Assembly (NCBI GenBank): GCA_002719135.1
Contig: PBGU01000058.1
Coordinates: forward strand, 1 to 16,127
DNA: 16,127 nucleotides
Reading direction: 5' to 3'
From: Gammaproteobacteria bacterium
Lineage (GTDB): Bacteria > Pseudomonadota > Gammaproteobacteria > Pseudomonadales > Azotimanducaceae
The notes under the pieces were generated by a model, which saw only the letters and a list, made by a program, of their open reading frames with translations, made no database searches and was not told where the DNA came from. Position numbers and translations under genes: made by a program. Positions 1 through 7,055 of this stretch are shown in pieces; the first letter of the stretch is position 1, and each line of letters starts with the position of its first letter.

Positions 1-245
1 ATCTTTTGGTTTCATGCCCCTGTTATCGGTTGCGTCGGGCGCATCGTATATTGATGGAAGGGGGTCACGGGACGGCCATGGATCTACAACCAAGTTATGC
101 CCACGTGATCCGACTGGCGACGACAACGGCCTGACGGAGCGTGCCCAACTCGAAGTTGGTAGCCTCGAGAAACCTTGTCTGGTTGGCTCTTATCGGCCAC
201 ATCAATGGATGCGAGCCTCAACGCCCGCCGGTTGAACGCGACGTT
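1..245. other. Left-edge stretch without a convincing gene
   Basis: I see no conserved protein, RNA gene or promoter here. Two reading frames are open for 70 codons or fewer, but their translations look like non-coding sequence. A 6-bp inverted repeat with a 3-nt loop lies at 145-159 (CCAACT-CGA-AGTTGG). It has no T-run after it, so it is not a convincing intrinsic terminator. The stretch may be the tail of an upstream intergenic region or the leader of the orphan gene at 246. Confidence 0.4.
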
Positions 246-677
246 ATGCGTAAGCTATTGACCGGCTTCGTTCTGCCTATGGGCGACTTATCGATTGTGA
301 GTCGTCCATCGGACTGCCGTACCGATGGGCAGACCAGTCTGGCATTACCGCTGGGCCTTTTCGATGCATTTCTTAACGCGAATGACGAACAATCGAACGA
401 TTTTGACTTGTCAGAATTTGGAGACCGAGTGACAACGGCGAGTGGTCACCCGCGGAGGTTGTATTTGCGGACTAGAAAACCGGTCGTTTCGTTATCCCGT
501 GCAGGAATGACAATGAACGATGCACTGGTTTGCGTTGAAGTCTATGCCCAGGAAGAACGGGCATTTTTCGTTTTCTTACGGCGCGAGGAGTCGACTTGGC
601 GTCTTGCCGGTGAAGTTGTTTCTTGGGAAGAGCCAGAGGAAGAGGATCTAACCGAAGACCCTGAGGATGGTTATTGA
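246..677 (+). CDS. Hypothetical protein with acidic C-terminus
   Basis: I do not recognise this protein. From the ATG at 246 it is 143 residues. The frame stays open upstream to a GTG at 141 (178 residues), but the extra 35 residues do not look protein-like and neither start has a good ribosome binding site, so the start is uncertain. The middle (about residues 60-125) alternates charged and hydrophobic stretches, as expected of a small soluble beta-rich domain. The last 20 or so residues are strongly acidic, mostly Glu and Asp. There is no signal peptide, membrane segment or catalytic motif that I can name. It converges on the aminotransferase gene, with 21 nt between the two stop codons and no clear terminator. 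That it is a real gene rests on length and composition only. Confidence 0.5.
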   Translation: MRKLLTGFVLPMGDLSIVSRPSDCRTDGQTSLALPLGLFDAFLNANDEQSNDFDLSEFGDRVTTASGHPRRLYLRTRKPVVSLSRAGMTMNDALVCVEVYAQEERAFFVFLRREESTWRLAGEVVSWEEPEEEDLTEDPEDGY

Positions 678-698
678 CGATCAAGAGCAAGTGTTTGT

Positions 699-1847
699 TC
701 AGTCGTAGAGATTGCTAAATTCCTTGGGGGCGTTGCTGGTGCGTGCTTCGCGAATGGATTGGGCAAGCAGCGGGATGCCTTCGCGAATGTCTTGATCCAG
801 GACGTGCCCGAAGGCCAATCGAAGGTAAGGGCGGTTGTCGTTGGTAATGTGAAAATTTGCGCCCGGGGCAAAGTGAACGTTGCGTGCCGCCGCGAGTTCG
901 GCAAGTTTTTTTTGGTCGACGTCTTCAGGATAACGTAACCATACGAACAGCCCGCCGGCTGGGTCCGACCAGGCACAGACATCGTGAAGTTCATTGGCAA
1001 GCCCGTTGACGACAAGATTTTTCTTGACGCGAAGCGATTCGTTCAGATGGTCTGTTAATGACCAGACTCCGTCTCGGTAGAGCTCTGCAACGATGGCTGC
1101 TGCCAGATAATTCCCGCCTGCATCGTGTCGCCGCTCAAGAATTTGATCGAATATAGGGGGGCGCGCCAGTAAGTACCCGAGCCTGAGACCCGGCGCTAAA
1201 ATCTTTGAAAGTGAGCATAAGTAGATGATCTTCGCGTAGTCGGACAGGGCGTAGAGTGCGCTCGGCTTGTCGCCATCGAAGTGGACGTCGCCGTAACAGT
1301 TATCCTCAACGATTGGGATGTCGTAATTTTCGGCAATGCGTATGAGTTGCACTCGGCGCTCTAGGGACATCACCGTCCCGCTCGGATTTTGATACGTCGT
1401 TAACGCATAGATGAATTTGGGTTTGCGTTTGGGACCCAATCGATCGAGGGTCGACTCCAAGAGATCAACGCGCATACCATCGTTATCGAGAGGTAGCCCG
1501 ACCATTTCGATGCCCAAACTTCGATAAGCGCTGATGGTTCCTGAGTAGGTGAATTCTTCGCAAATAATCGTGTCACCGGGACTTGTGAGAGCCTCTGCGG
1601 TAAGCGTGACGGCTTGCATCGAGCCGTTCATCAATGCGATCGAGTCGGGGTCGACCGATACACCTTCGCGTTCGGACTCCCGAGTTGCCATGATTGCCCG
1701 CAACTCGGGATGGCCTAACCGCCCGTGATAGTTGGTTAGGGCTTCGTACTCACGCTCAATCGCGATGGATGCAGCGCGTTGCATCTTGTCGACAGGAAAT
1801 GTTTCCGGGTTGGTGCGACCGACCGCAAAATCGAATCTTCGAGTCAT
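699..1847 (-). CDS. PLP-dependent aminotransferase, fold type I (class I/II)
   Basis: This 382-residue protein is a pyridoxal-phosphate enzyme of the aspartate aminotransferase fold, probably moving an amino group between an amino acid or amine and a 2-oxo acid. Visible family marks are Y152-Q-N-P-S-G157 in the substrate and cofactor pocket, D182 in the E-D-N-C-Y segment (the Asp that pairs with the pyridine nitrogen), the Schiff-base lysine K215 in SLSKILAPGLRLGY, and R343 in YLRLAFG, which would bind the substrate carboxylate. It most resembles the catalytic half of MocR/2-aminoadipate-type aminotransferases, but no GntR-type helix-turn-helix precedes it. The ATG at 1847 is chosen over an upstream in-frame start at 1949 because the aminotransferase sequence begins there, an AAGGG lies 6 nt before it, and its ATGA overlaps the stop of the isomerase gene. 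It is therefore translationally coupled to that gene and likely in the same pathway. The substrate is unknown. Confidence 0.9.
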   Translation of the reverse strand: MTRRFDFAVGRTNPETFPVDKMQRAASIAIEREYEALTNYHGRLGHPELRAIMATRESEREGVSVDPDSIALMNGSMQAVTLTAEALTSPGDTIICEEFTYSGTISAYRSLGIEMVGLPLDNDGMRVDLLESTLDRLGPKRKPKFIYALTTYQNPSGTVMSLERRVQLIRIAENYDIPIVEDNCYGDVHFDGDKPSALYALSDYAKIIYLCSLSKILAPGLRLGYLLARPPIFDQILERRHDAGGNYLAAAIVAELYRDGVWSLTDHLNESLRVKKNLVVNGLANELHDVCAWSDPAGGLFVWLRYPEDVDQKKLAELAAARNVHFAPGANFHITNDNRPYLRLAFGHVLDQDIREGIPLLAQSIREARTSNAPKEFSNLYD

Positions 1848-2599
1848 TGATTGCCCTTTGCCAGCTCGTTGTGGGTGAGGTAGATGTAGCTTTTTTGGAC
1901 GGCGGTCATCATGTCGGTGTCGCAATCGTCCAGTTCGACAACGATCCACTCGAGTATTTCTTCATCGGCTGCATCAATAATTGCTCGGATATCCATACGC
2001 CCGTCACCGACCGCAACATGGGCTTCGCCTTTGATTAGAGGGCCGTCTTTAATGTGGAGAAGAGGTGCCCGGTTTCGGATTCTTCCGACCTCTGACACTG
2101 GATCGGAATTGCCGAAGTTTGCCGCCCAGTAGGTATCCACTTCAAATAACACGTCGGGGCATTCTTCCTGAAGAATGTGATATCCCTTCTTGCCTTCGTG
2201 TTCGACAAATTCCCACCAATGGTTATGGAGAAACAGCTCGAGCCCCGCGCGACTTAGCTTGTCGGTCAGATCGTTGACGGTCGCTACCGTTCGGGCAATA
2301 GCGCTTCGATCGGCAAAATCGTCGGGGCCAAAGCCTCCAGCAGCTCTCGAAAGACCCAAAGCACTAACCGTGTCGATTACCTCGTTGATCTCTGACCGGT
2401 TCGCCCACGGAAAGTGAGTCGATGAAACCGTCATCCCTAAATCTTCAACCCGTCGTCGGAAATCCAGGGGTGACTTACCGAACAGGTTAAAAGGTTCGAC
2501 GCCACGGTAACCAATGTCGGCCAGCCGTTGCAAAACCGCATCAAAATCGTTCTGGGACGCATCGCGTAACGAGTAGAGTTGGACTGAAATGGGTTTCAC
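1844..2599 (-). CDS. Sugar-phosphate isomerase/epimerase-like TIM barrel protein
   Basis: This 251-residue protein belongs to the xylose-isomerase-like TIM barrel (AP endonuclease family 2) superfamily, whose members isomerise or epimerise sugars, keto-sugars or inosose-type cyclitols with a divalent metal. Expected strand-end motifs are present: E35 after the second strand (YRGVEP), H125-N-H127, E153-V-D155, H182-I-K-D185 and E222-L-D224. These supply the usual metal and acid/base ligands. Length is normal for short members of the family (IolE/IolI/Hyi-like, about 250-300). The start is GTG at 2599, with an AGAGAGG ribosome binding site 6 nt upstream. It is the first gene of a minus-strand pair and overlaps the aminotransferase by ATGA. 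A candidate promoter lies about 40-65 nt upstream. The exact substrate cannot be told from sequence. Confidence 0.88.
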   Translation of the reverse strand: MKPISVQLYSLRDASQNDFDAVLQRLADIGYRGVEPFNLFGKSPLDFRRRVEDLGMTVSSTHFPWANRSEINEVIDTVSALGLSRAAGGFGPDDFADRSAIARTVATVNDLTDKLSRAGLELFLHNHWWEFVEHEGKKGYHILQEECPDVLFEVDTYWAANFGNSDPVSEVGRIRNRAPLLHIKDGPLIKGEAHVAVGDGRMDIRAIIDAADEEILEWIVVELDDCDTDMMTAVQKSYIYLTHNELAKGNQ

Positions 2600-2637
2600 G
2601 TAGTGCCTCTCTTGACGGATTCGATCGGTTATTGCTG

Positions 2638-2666
2638 ATTGTAAAGTTAGACGAGTTTGCAGCGAA
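2638..2666 (-). promoter_or_regulatory. Candidate sigma-70-like promoter for the isomerase-aminotransferase pair
   Basis: Read on the minus strand, a good -10 hexamer TACAAT (2638-2643) lies 17 nt downstream of a weak -35, TTCGCT (2661-2666). This would start transcription roughly 30 nt before the GTG at 2599. The -10 differs from consensus by one base; the -35 matches only about half. It is a sequence-based prediction only. Confidence 0.4.
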
Positions 2667-2670
2667 CGGG

Positions 2671-2682
2671 AAGCTGCAGCTT
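2671..2682. promoter_or_regulatory. 12-bp palindrome, possible operator
   Basis: AAGCTGCAGCTT is a perfect 12-bp palindrome. It sits 4 nt upstream of the predicted minus-strand -35 box, in the divergent intergenic region, where an activator or repressor dimer would bind. Palindromes of this length arise by chance a few times in 16 kb, so position is the main argument. Confidence 0.3.
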
Positions 2683-2801
2683 TGTGGCATTCTCTCGTCT
2701 AGCAGGCGCTTGGCCTCTACTGACACCAAAGTACCTCCAACGGGTGTTCGGTTGATTCGAGTGTCTCTACCATGGCGAGTGACCCGTAGTCAGTGCCGTA
2801 C

Positions 2802-2830
2802 TTGACGGTATACCTGTTCCAACGTTCAAT
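2802..2830 (+). promoter_or_regulatory. Candidate promoter for the oxidoreductase-isomerase pair
   Basis: A near-consensus -35, TTGACG (2802-2807), is followed after 17 nt by a poor -10, TTCAAT (2825-2830). A strong GGAGG ribosome binding site (2840-2844) lies 9 nt before the ATG at 2854. The spacing from -10 to the ribosome binding site is very short, so the true start site may differ. The same 8 bases, CTTGACGG, recur at 2611-2618 near the other end of this intergenic region. Confidence 0.3.
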
Positions 2831-2853
2831 CGAAACGACGGAGGTTAGACTGC

Positions 2854-4017
2854 ATGACGCGTTTACGAATGGGACTTGTAGGGGGTGGTGAAGGCGCTTT
2901 CATCGGCGCCGTCCATCGGATAGCGGCCGAGCTCGATGGACGTATCGAGCTTGTCTGCGGTGCCTTTTCTAGCGATCCGTCGCGATCTAAGCGCTTTGGA
3001 CAAGAGCTCTACGACCTCCCGCCCGGCAGGAGCTACGGAACGTTCAACGAAATGGTGACAGAAGAGTTGAGGCTTCCGACCGAAGAACGCATGCATTTTG
3101 TGGTGATAGCGACGCCGAACCACTTGCACTTTCCTGTCGCCGAGTCATCGCTCCAGGCAGGGTTTCACGTCGTGTCTGATAAGCCCGTCACGTTCGATCT
3201 CGGTGAAGCGAGGACCCTTCGTGCTCTCGCCGCGGAAAAGGATCTCCTCTTTGGGCTTACGCACAATTACACGGGATATCCGATGGTCAAGGAGGCCCGC
3301 GAATTAATTAAGGCGGGTGCGTTGGGATCGATACGTCGAGTCATTGTCGAATACATCCAAGGCTGGCTTGCGGAAAGACTCGAAACGCAGGGTAATAAAC
3401 AGGCAATCTGGCGTACCGATCCGAGATTTTCAGGATCGGCTGGTTGCATGGGTGATATCGGGACCCACGGCGAAAATCTGCTCGAATACGTCACCGGGCT
3501 GGAGATCGATTCGCTATGCGCTGACTTAACGACGTTCGTTCCAGGGCGTTTGCTCGAGGATGACGGCAACGTTCTGTTGCGACTTTCCAACGGGGCACGC
3601 GGCGTGTTGCTCGCCAGTCAGATTGCGGTTGGCGAGGAAAATGGTCTGAAACTTCGAGTGTATGGTGAACGTGCCAGTCTGGAGTGGGTACAGACAGACC
3701 CTAATTCGCTGGTAGTCCGATGGCCCGATCGCCCGTTCGAGGTGCGGCGAACCGGTGGTCCAGGCGTGAGTGAGGCTGCGACCGCTGCGACGCGGCTCCC
3801 GGCAGGACACCCGGAGGGCTTTTTGGAGGCGTTTGCCTTGCTCTACCGCAATTTTGCGGCTGCGCTCGAGGCGCGCTTGGCGGGTCGTGATCCGACGTCT
3901 GAGGAACTCGATTTCCCCACGATTGACGATGGTGTGCGCGGAATGGCGTTTATTGATGCCGTGGTAGATAGTTCAAAACGTGGTGGTGTTTGGACCGATT
4001 TCCCAAACTGGAATTAG
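2854..4017 (+). CDS. Gfo/Idh/MocA family NAD(P)-dependent oxidoreductase
   Basis: This 387-residue protein is a two-domain dehydrogenase of the glucose-fructose oxidoreductase/inositol dehydrogenase/MocA family, which oxidises or reduces a hydroxyl of a sugar or cyclitol. The N-terminal Rossmann fold shows the dinucleotide loop G10-G-G-E-G-A-F-I-G18, the ATPNH motif at 86-90, and D109-K-P111 in place of the usual E-K-P, which is still within family variation. The catalytic-domain motif G200-D-I-G-T-H205 carries the Asp and His expected at the active site. A late RLPAGHPEGFLEAF segment (314-327) is typical of one large subgroup. Length is normal. The start is ATG 2854 with GGAGG upstream. The second isomerase follows after 14 nt, so the two are co-transcribed. 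The substrate is probably a sugar, sugar acid or inositol derivative, which I infer from family and neighbours. Confidence 0.92.
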   Translation: MTRLRMGLVGGGEGAFIGAVHRIAAELDGRIELVCGAFSSDPSRSKRFGQELYDLPPGRSYGTFNEMVTEELRLPTEERMHFVVIATPNHLHFPVAESSLQAGFHVVSDKPVTFDLGEARTLRALAAEKDLLFGLTHNYTGYPMVKEARELIKAGALGSIRRVIVEYIQGWLAERLETQGNKQAIWRTDPRFSGSAGCMGDIGTHGENLLEYVTGLEIDSLCADLTTFVPGRLLEDDGNVLLRLSNGARGVLLASQIAVGEENGLKLRVYGERASLEWVQTDPNSLVVRWPDRPFEVRRTGGPGVSEAATAATRLPAGHPEGFLEAFALLYRNFAAALEARLAGRDPTSEELDFPTIDDGVRGMAFIDAVVDSSKRGGVWTDFPNWN

Positions 4018-4031
4018 GTAGGGGGCAAGGC

Positions 4032-5093
4032 ATGAAGACACTGAAAGGACCGGCGATTTTTCTCGCTCAATTTATGGCGGACGAAGAGCCCTTCGACAGC
4101 ATTGAGTCGATGGCAAAATGGGCCGCCGGTCTCGGATTTTTTGGGATCCAGGTGCCGATCGGCAATCCAGCGTTCATCGACGTTAAACGGGCGGCCGAAA
4201 GCCAAACATACTGCGATGAGTTAAATGGGATCGTGAAGTCGCAGGGCGTCGAAATTACCGAATTGTCGACCCATCTCGAAGGTCAACTGGTCGCTGTACA
4301 TCCAGCATACGACATCCTGTTTGACGGGTTTGCGCCAGAGTCTGTTCACGGCAATCCCTCGGCCCGAACGGACTGGGCAATCGAACAAGTCAAACTCGCG
4401 GCGCGAGCGAGTCATAACCTGGGACTTCGATCGCACGTTACGTTTTCGGGTGCGTTTCTTTGGCCGATGATCTATCCATGGCCGCAACGCCCCGCAGGAG
4501 TCGTTGACGAAGGATTTCAAGAGCTGGCACGTCGCTGGCGTCCCATTCTTGACGTGTTCGACGAATACGGCGTGGATTGTTGTTACGAGATACACCCAGG
4601 TGAAGACCTCCACGACGGAGTAACGTTCGAACGGTTTTTGGCGGAGCTTGACGATCACCCTCGTGCCAATATCCTTTACGATCCAAGCCACTTTATTCTG
4701 CAACAATTGGACTACTTGTCGTTCATCGATATTTACCATGAACGCATCAAAATGTTTCATGTCAAAGATGCAGAATTCACCCCGAGTGGGCGACAAGGTG
4801 TTTACGGTGGTTACCAGGATTGGCTTGATCGCGCCGGCCGATTTCGTTCGTTAGGTGACGGCCAAGTGGACTTTCGCTCGATCTTCTCGAAATTTGCAGC
4901 CTTTGACTTTGAAGGTTGGGCTGTTCTCGAGTGGGAGTGCTGCTTAAAGCACCAAGAGGATGGCGCGCGCGAGGGCGCCCGTTTCATTCAAGACCATATC
5001 ATTCGGGTGACGGATAAGGCGTTCGACGATTTTGCGTCGTCGGGCCTCGATGCAGAGGTGAACCGGCGAGTTCTTGGTCTAGGGAAAGAGTAG
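4032..5093 (+). CDS. Sugar-phosphate isomerase/epimerase (xylose isomerase-like TIM barrel)
   Basis: This 353-residue protein is a second xylose-isomerase-like TIM barrel, longer than the one at 1844-2599 and only distantly related to it. Ligand-bearing motifs are E186-I-H-P-G-E191 (C-Y-E-I-H-P-G-E), D218-P-S-H220, H243-V-K-D246 and E300/E302 in VLEWE, consistent with a metal-dependent keto-sugar or cyclitol isomerase/epimerase. An aromatic segment W144-P-M-I-Y-P-W150 probably lines the pocket. The ATG at 4032 is preferred to an in-frame ATG at 3990, because the latter lies inside the oxidoreductase gene and a purine-rich GGGGGCAAGG precedes 4032. Such enzymes are very often paired with Gfo/Idh/MocA dehydrogenases, as here, and the two probably act in sequence on one substrate. 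Which substrate is not visible. Confidence 0.9.
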   Translation: MKTLKGPAIFLAQFMADEEPFDSIESMAKWAAGLGFFGIQVPIGNPAFIDVKRAAESQTYCDELNGIVKSQGVEITELSTHLEGQLVAVHPAYDILFDGFAPESVHGNPSARTDWAIEQVKLAARASHNLGLRSHVTFSGAFLWPMIYPWPQRPAGVVDEGFQELARRWRPILDVFDEYGVDCCYEIHPGEDLHDGVTFERFLAELDDHPRANILYDPSHFILQQLDYLSFIDIYHERIKMFHVKDAEFTPSGRQGVYGGYQDWLDRAGRFRSLGDGQVDFRSIFSKFAAFDFEGWAVLEWECCLKHQEDGAREGARFIQDHIIRVTDKAFDDFASSGLDAEVNRRVLGLGKE

Positions 5094-5174
5094 AACCTTT
5101 CAATCGCGCGGATGCGCAGGTAAATACGACAGGCGGATTTTCCGTCGGCGGACCGATCGCGTAACATAGTCCAG

Positions 5175-7055
5175 TTGAGACACCACGAACACACATCAAG
5201 AGTTGACGGGCCGCGCAGGGAGCGGTCGACGTTCAAACATCTCTCGCACCTAAAACGTCTTGGTCCTTATGTCCACCGATTCCGGTGGGTCTTGTTGGCA
5301 TCGATCGGTGGGTTGCTGGTCGCGCGCCTTTTTGACGCAATCGTCCCGCTGTTCATGAAGACCGCAATCGATAGCCTCGCAGACCCGGACATAGAGCCAA
5401 CGCTAATGGTCCCGGTGCTCTCGATCTTAGCGATCGTTGCCACTCGGTTTCTTATTTACGTAGTTTCCCAACGGGCGTTGCGCCGACTTTCAATTAGCGT
5501 CTCGTACGATCTACGCAAACGCTTGTTCAACCATGTCCAGTTCCAAGGGGCGCATTTCTTTAATCGATTCGGTACCGGGGACCTGATGTCACGCGCTGTC
5601 AACGACGTGAGTATGGTGCGGATGGTGGTCTCGTTCGGCGCGGTCACTATTCTTACGACCGTGTTTACGCTGATCACGGGGTTGTACTTCATGATCATGT
5701 TGTCGCCATCACTCACGTTTTGGGTGGTTCTGCCTCTGCCGTTGGTTGCGGTAGCTGGGTTTGGTATGGCCCGTGCGTTATTTCCCTATTACATGGATCG
5801 ACAGGAAGCCATGGCTGAGGTGACTGCGTTTACCCAGGAAAATCTCAATGGAATTCGCACCGTGCAAGCAATGGCACAAGAAGAAAAGGAGATTAATCGT
5901 TTTCGTGATGTGAGTACCCATTACGCCCAGACCGTCTACCGTGTGAATCGGTACCAAGCACTAATGAATGTTGTGATGGGGTTTATTTCGACGGCCTCGA
6001 CGGTGATTGTGATTTTTTATGGTGGGGCATTGGTGCTTCGTGGCGACATCACCCTGGGTACGTTCATGGCGTTTTTTTCGTACCTCATGATGGTGGCCTG
6101 GCCCGTACGTATGATCGGAATGTCCATCACGATGTTCACCGCTGCGGCCGCGGGAACCGAGCGTATCTTTGAAATTCTTGATTACGAACCGGAAGTGGAC
6201 GATGCCTCGACGGAAACTGTAACGGCTGAACTGCGAGGCCGAATTGAGTTTCGTAATCTGGTTTATAGCCATCCCGGTGCACCTAGACCAACGATTGACG
6301 GAGCCACCTTCAACGTTGAACCAGGCGAAACGATCGCATTTATGGGACGTGTTGGCTCCGGTAAATCAACGTTACTTAACGCCATCGTCCGCCTCGTTGA
6401 TACTCCCGCAGGGATGGTTTTTTTGGATGGTCACGATATTCACGATTTCCCGTTACACCAGTTACGAGGAGTCGTCACGCTTGTTCCGCAGGATCCTTTT
6501 TTGTTTTCGATGACGCTCCGAGACAACTTGACCTACGACGATCTGAGTCGTGGCGACGAGTTGATATGGGACGCCGCGGAGGCGGCCGCGTTTGCCGATC
6601 CTTTGCGCCGACAACTTGCCGAGGGGCTTGACACCATGGTAGGAGAACGTGGCGTCACGCTTTCCGGAGGTCAGAAGCAACGCGCGACGCTTACCCGGGG
6701 GATGATCCGAGACGCAGAAGTGCTGCTGCTCGATGATTGTTTCTCGAGCGTCGACACAGAGACCGAGGAACGGATCTTGCGTGGGCTGCGCCGCATGCGG
6801 GGTGGTAAAACAACCATGTTGATTTCCCACCGGGTCTCGACGGCACGGCACGCCGATCGGATTTTTGTTATTGACGGCGGAAGATTCAAAGAATCTGGAA
6901 CACATGAAGAGCTGATTGCGCGGGGTGGTTACTACGCCGATCTAGCTGCCGTGCAGAGTAATCAAGATGAGGATCGTGAACGCAAAGCGAGGTTACTGCG
7001 GGATCTCGATAGCGAAATCTCTGCGGTGCCGATGCCAGAGGCGGCGAAACTGTGA
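5175..7055 (+). CDS. ABC exporter half-transporter, degenerate-site subunit
   Basis: This 626-residue membrane protein has an N-terminal six-helix transmembrane domain (helices near residues 38-60, 77-97, 153-175, 181-200, 264-287 and 295-319) fused to an ATPase domain. It is the type IV (MsbA/BmrCD-like) exporter layout. ATPase motifs are the A-loop Tyr around 364, Walker A G391-R-V-G-S-G-K-S-T399, Q-loop Q439, signature LSGGQ 496-500, Walker B ending D520 and H-loop H552. The residue after D520 is D521, where the catalytic Glu normally sits. This is the hallmark of the degenerate subunit of heterodimeric exporters. The start is TTG at 5175, the only ATG, GTG or TTG between the upstream in-frame stop and the first helix. 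It has no clear ribosome binding site, so the first 20 or so residues are uncertain. Its stop overlaps the next gene's start (GTGA). The substrate is unknown; lipids, drugs or peptides are all possible. Confidence 0.93.
   Translation: MRHHEHTSRVDGPRRERSTFKHLSHLKRLGPYVHRFRWVLLASIGGLLVARLFDAIVPLFMKTAIDSLADPDIEPTLMVPVLSILAIVATRFLIYVVSQRALRRLSISVSYDLRKRLFNHVQFQGAHFFNRFGTGDLMSRAVNDVSMVRMVVSFGAVTILTTVFTLITGLYFMIMLSPSLTFWVVLPLPLVAVAGFGMARALFPYYMDRQEAMAEVTAFTQENLNGIRTVQAMAQEEKEINRFRDVSTHYAQTVYRVNRYQALMNVVMGFISTASTVIVIFYGGALVLRGDITLGTFMAFFSYLMMVAWPVRMIGMSITMFTAAAAGTERIFEILDYEPEVDDASTETVTAELRGRIEFRNLVYSHPGAPRPTIDGATFNVEPGETIAFMGRVGSGKSTLLNAIVRLVDTPAGMVFLDGHDIHDFPLHQLRGVVTLVPQDPFLFSMTLRDNLTYDDLSRGDELIWDAAEAAAFADPLRRQLAEGLDTMVGERGVTLSGGQKQRATLTRGMIRDAEVLLLDDCFSSVDTETEERILRGLRRMRGGKTTMLISHRVSTARHADRIFVIDGGRFKESGTHEELIARGGYYADLAAVQSNQDEDRERKARLLRDLDSEISAVPMPEAAKL

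Noticed and set aside
145..159. Hairpin CCAACT-CGA-AGTTGG as a terminator
   Set aside because: The stem is only 6 bp and no T-run follows; a short repeat of this kind is expected by chance.
141..245. Longer form of the orphan gene starting at GTG 141
   Set aside because: The added 35 residues are not protein-like, and the GGAG before the GTG is too close (1-2 nt).
699..1847. MocR-type GntR/aminotransferase regulator
   Set aside because: There is no winged-helix domain before the aminotransferase domain and no room for one.
1848..1949. N-terminal extension of the aminotransferase from an upstream start at 1949
   Set aside because: The extension is Arg/His-rich, lies inside the isomerase gene, and is read out of frame there; ATG 1847 has a ribosome binding site and a coupled ATGA.
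2541..2729. 62-codon minus-strand ORF upstream of the first isomerase
   Set aside because: It spans the promoter region and overlaps the isomerase start out of frame; composition is non-coding.
4221..4796. 191-codon ORF opposite the second isomerase
   Set aside because: It lies wholly antisense to a gene with clear family motifs and its translation resembles no known protein.
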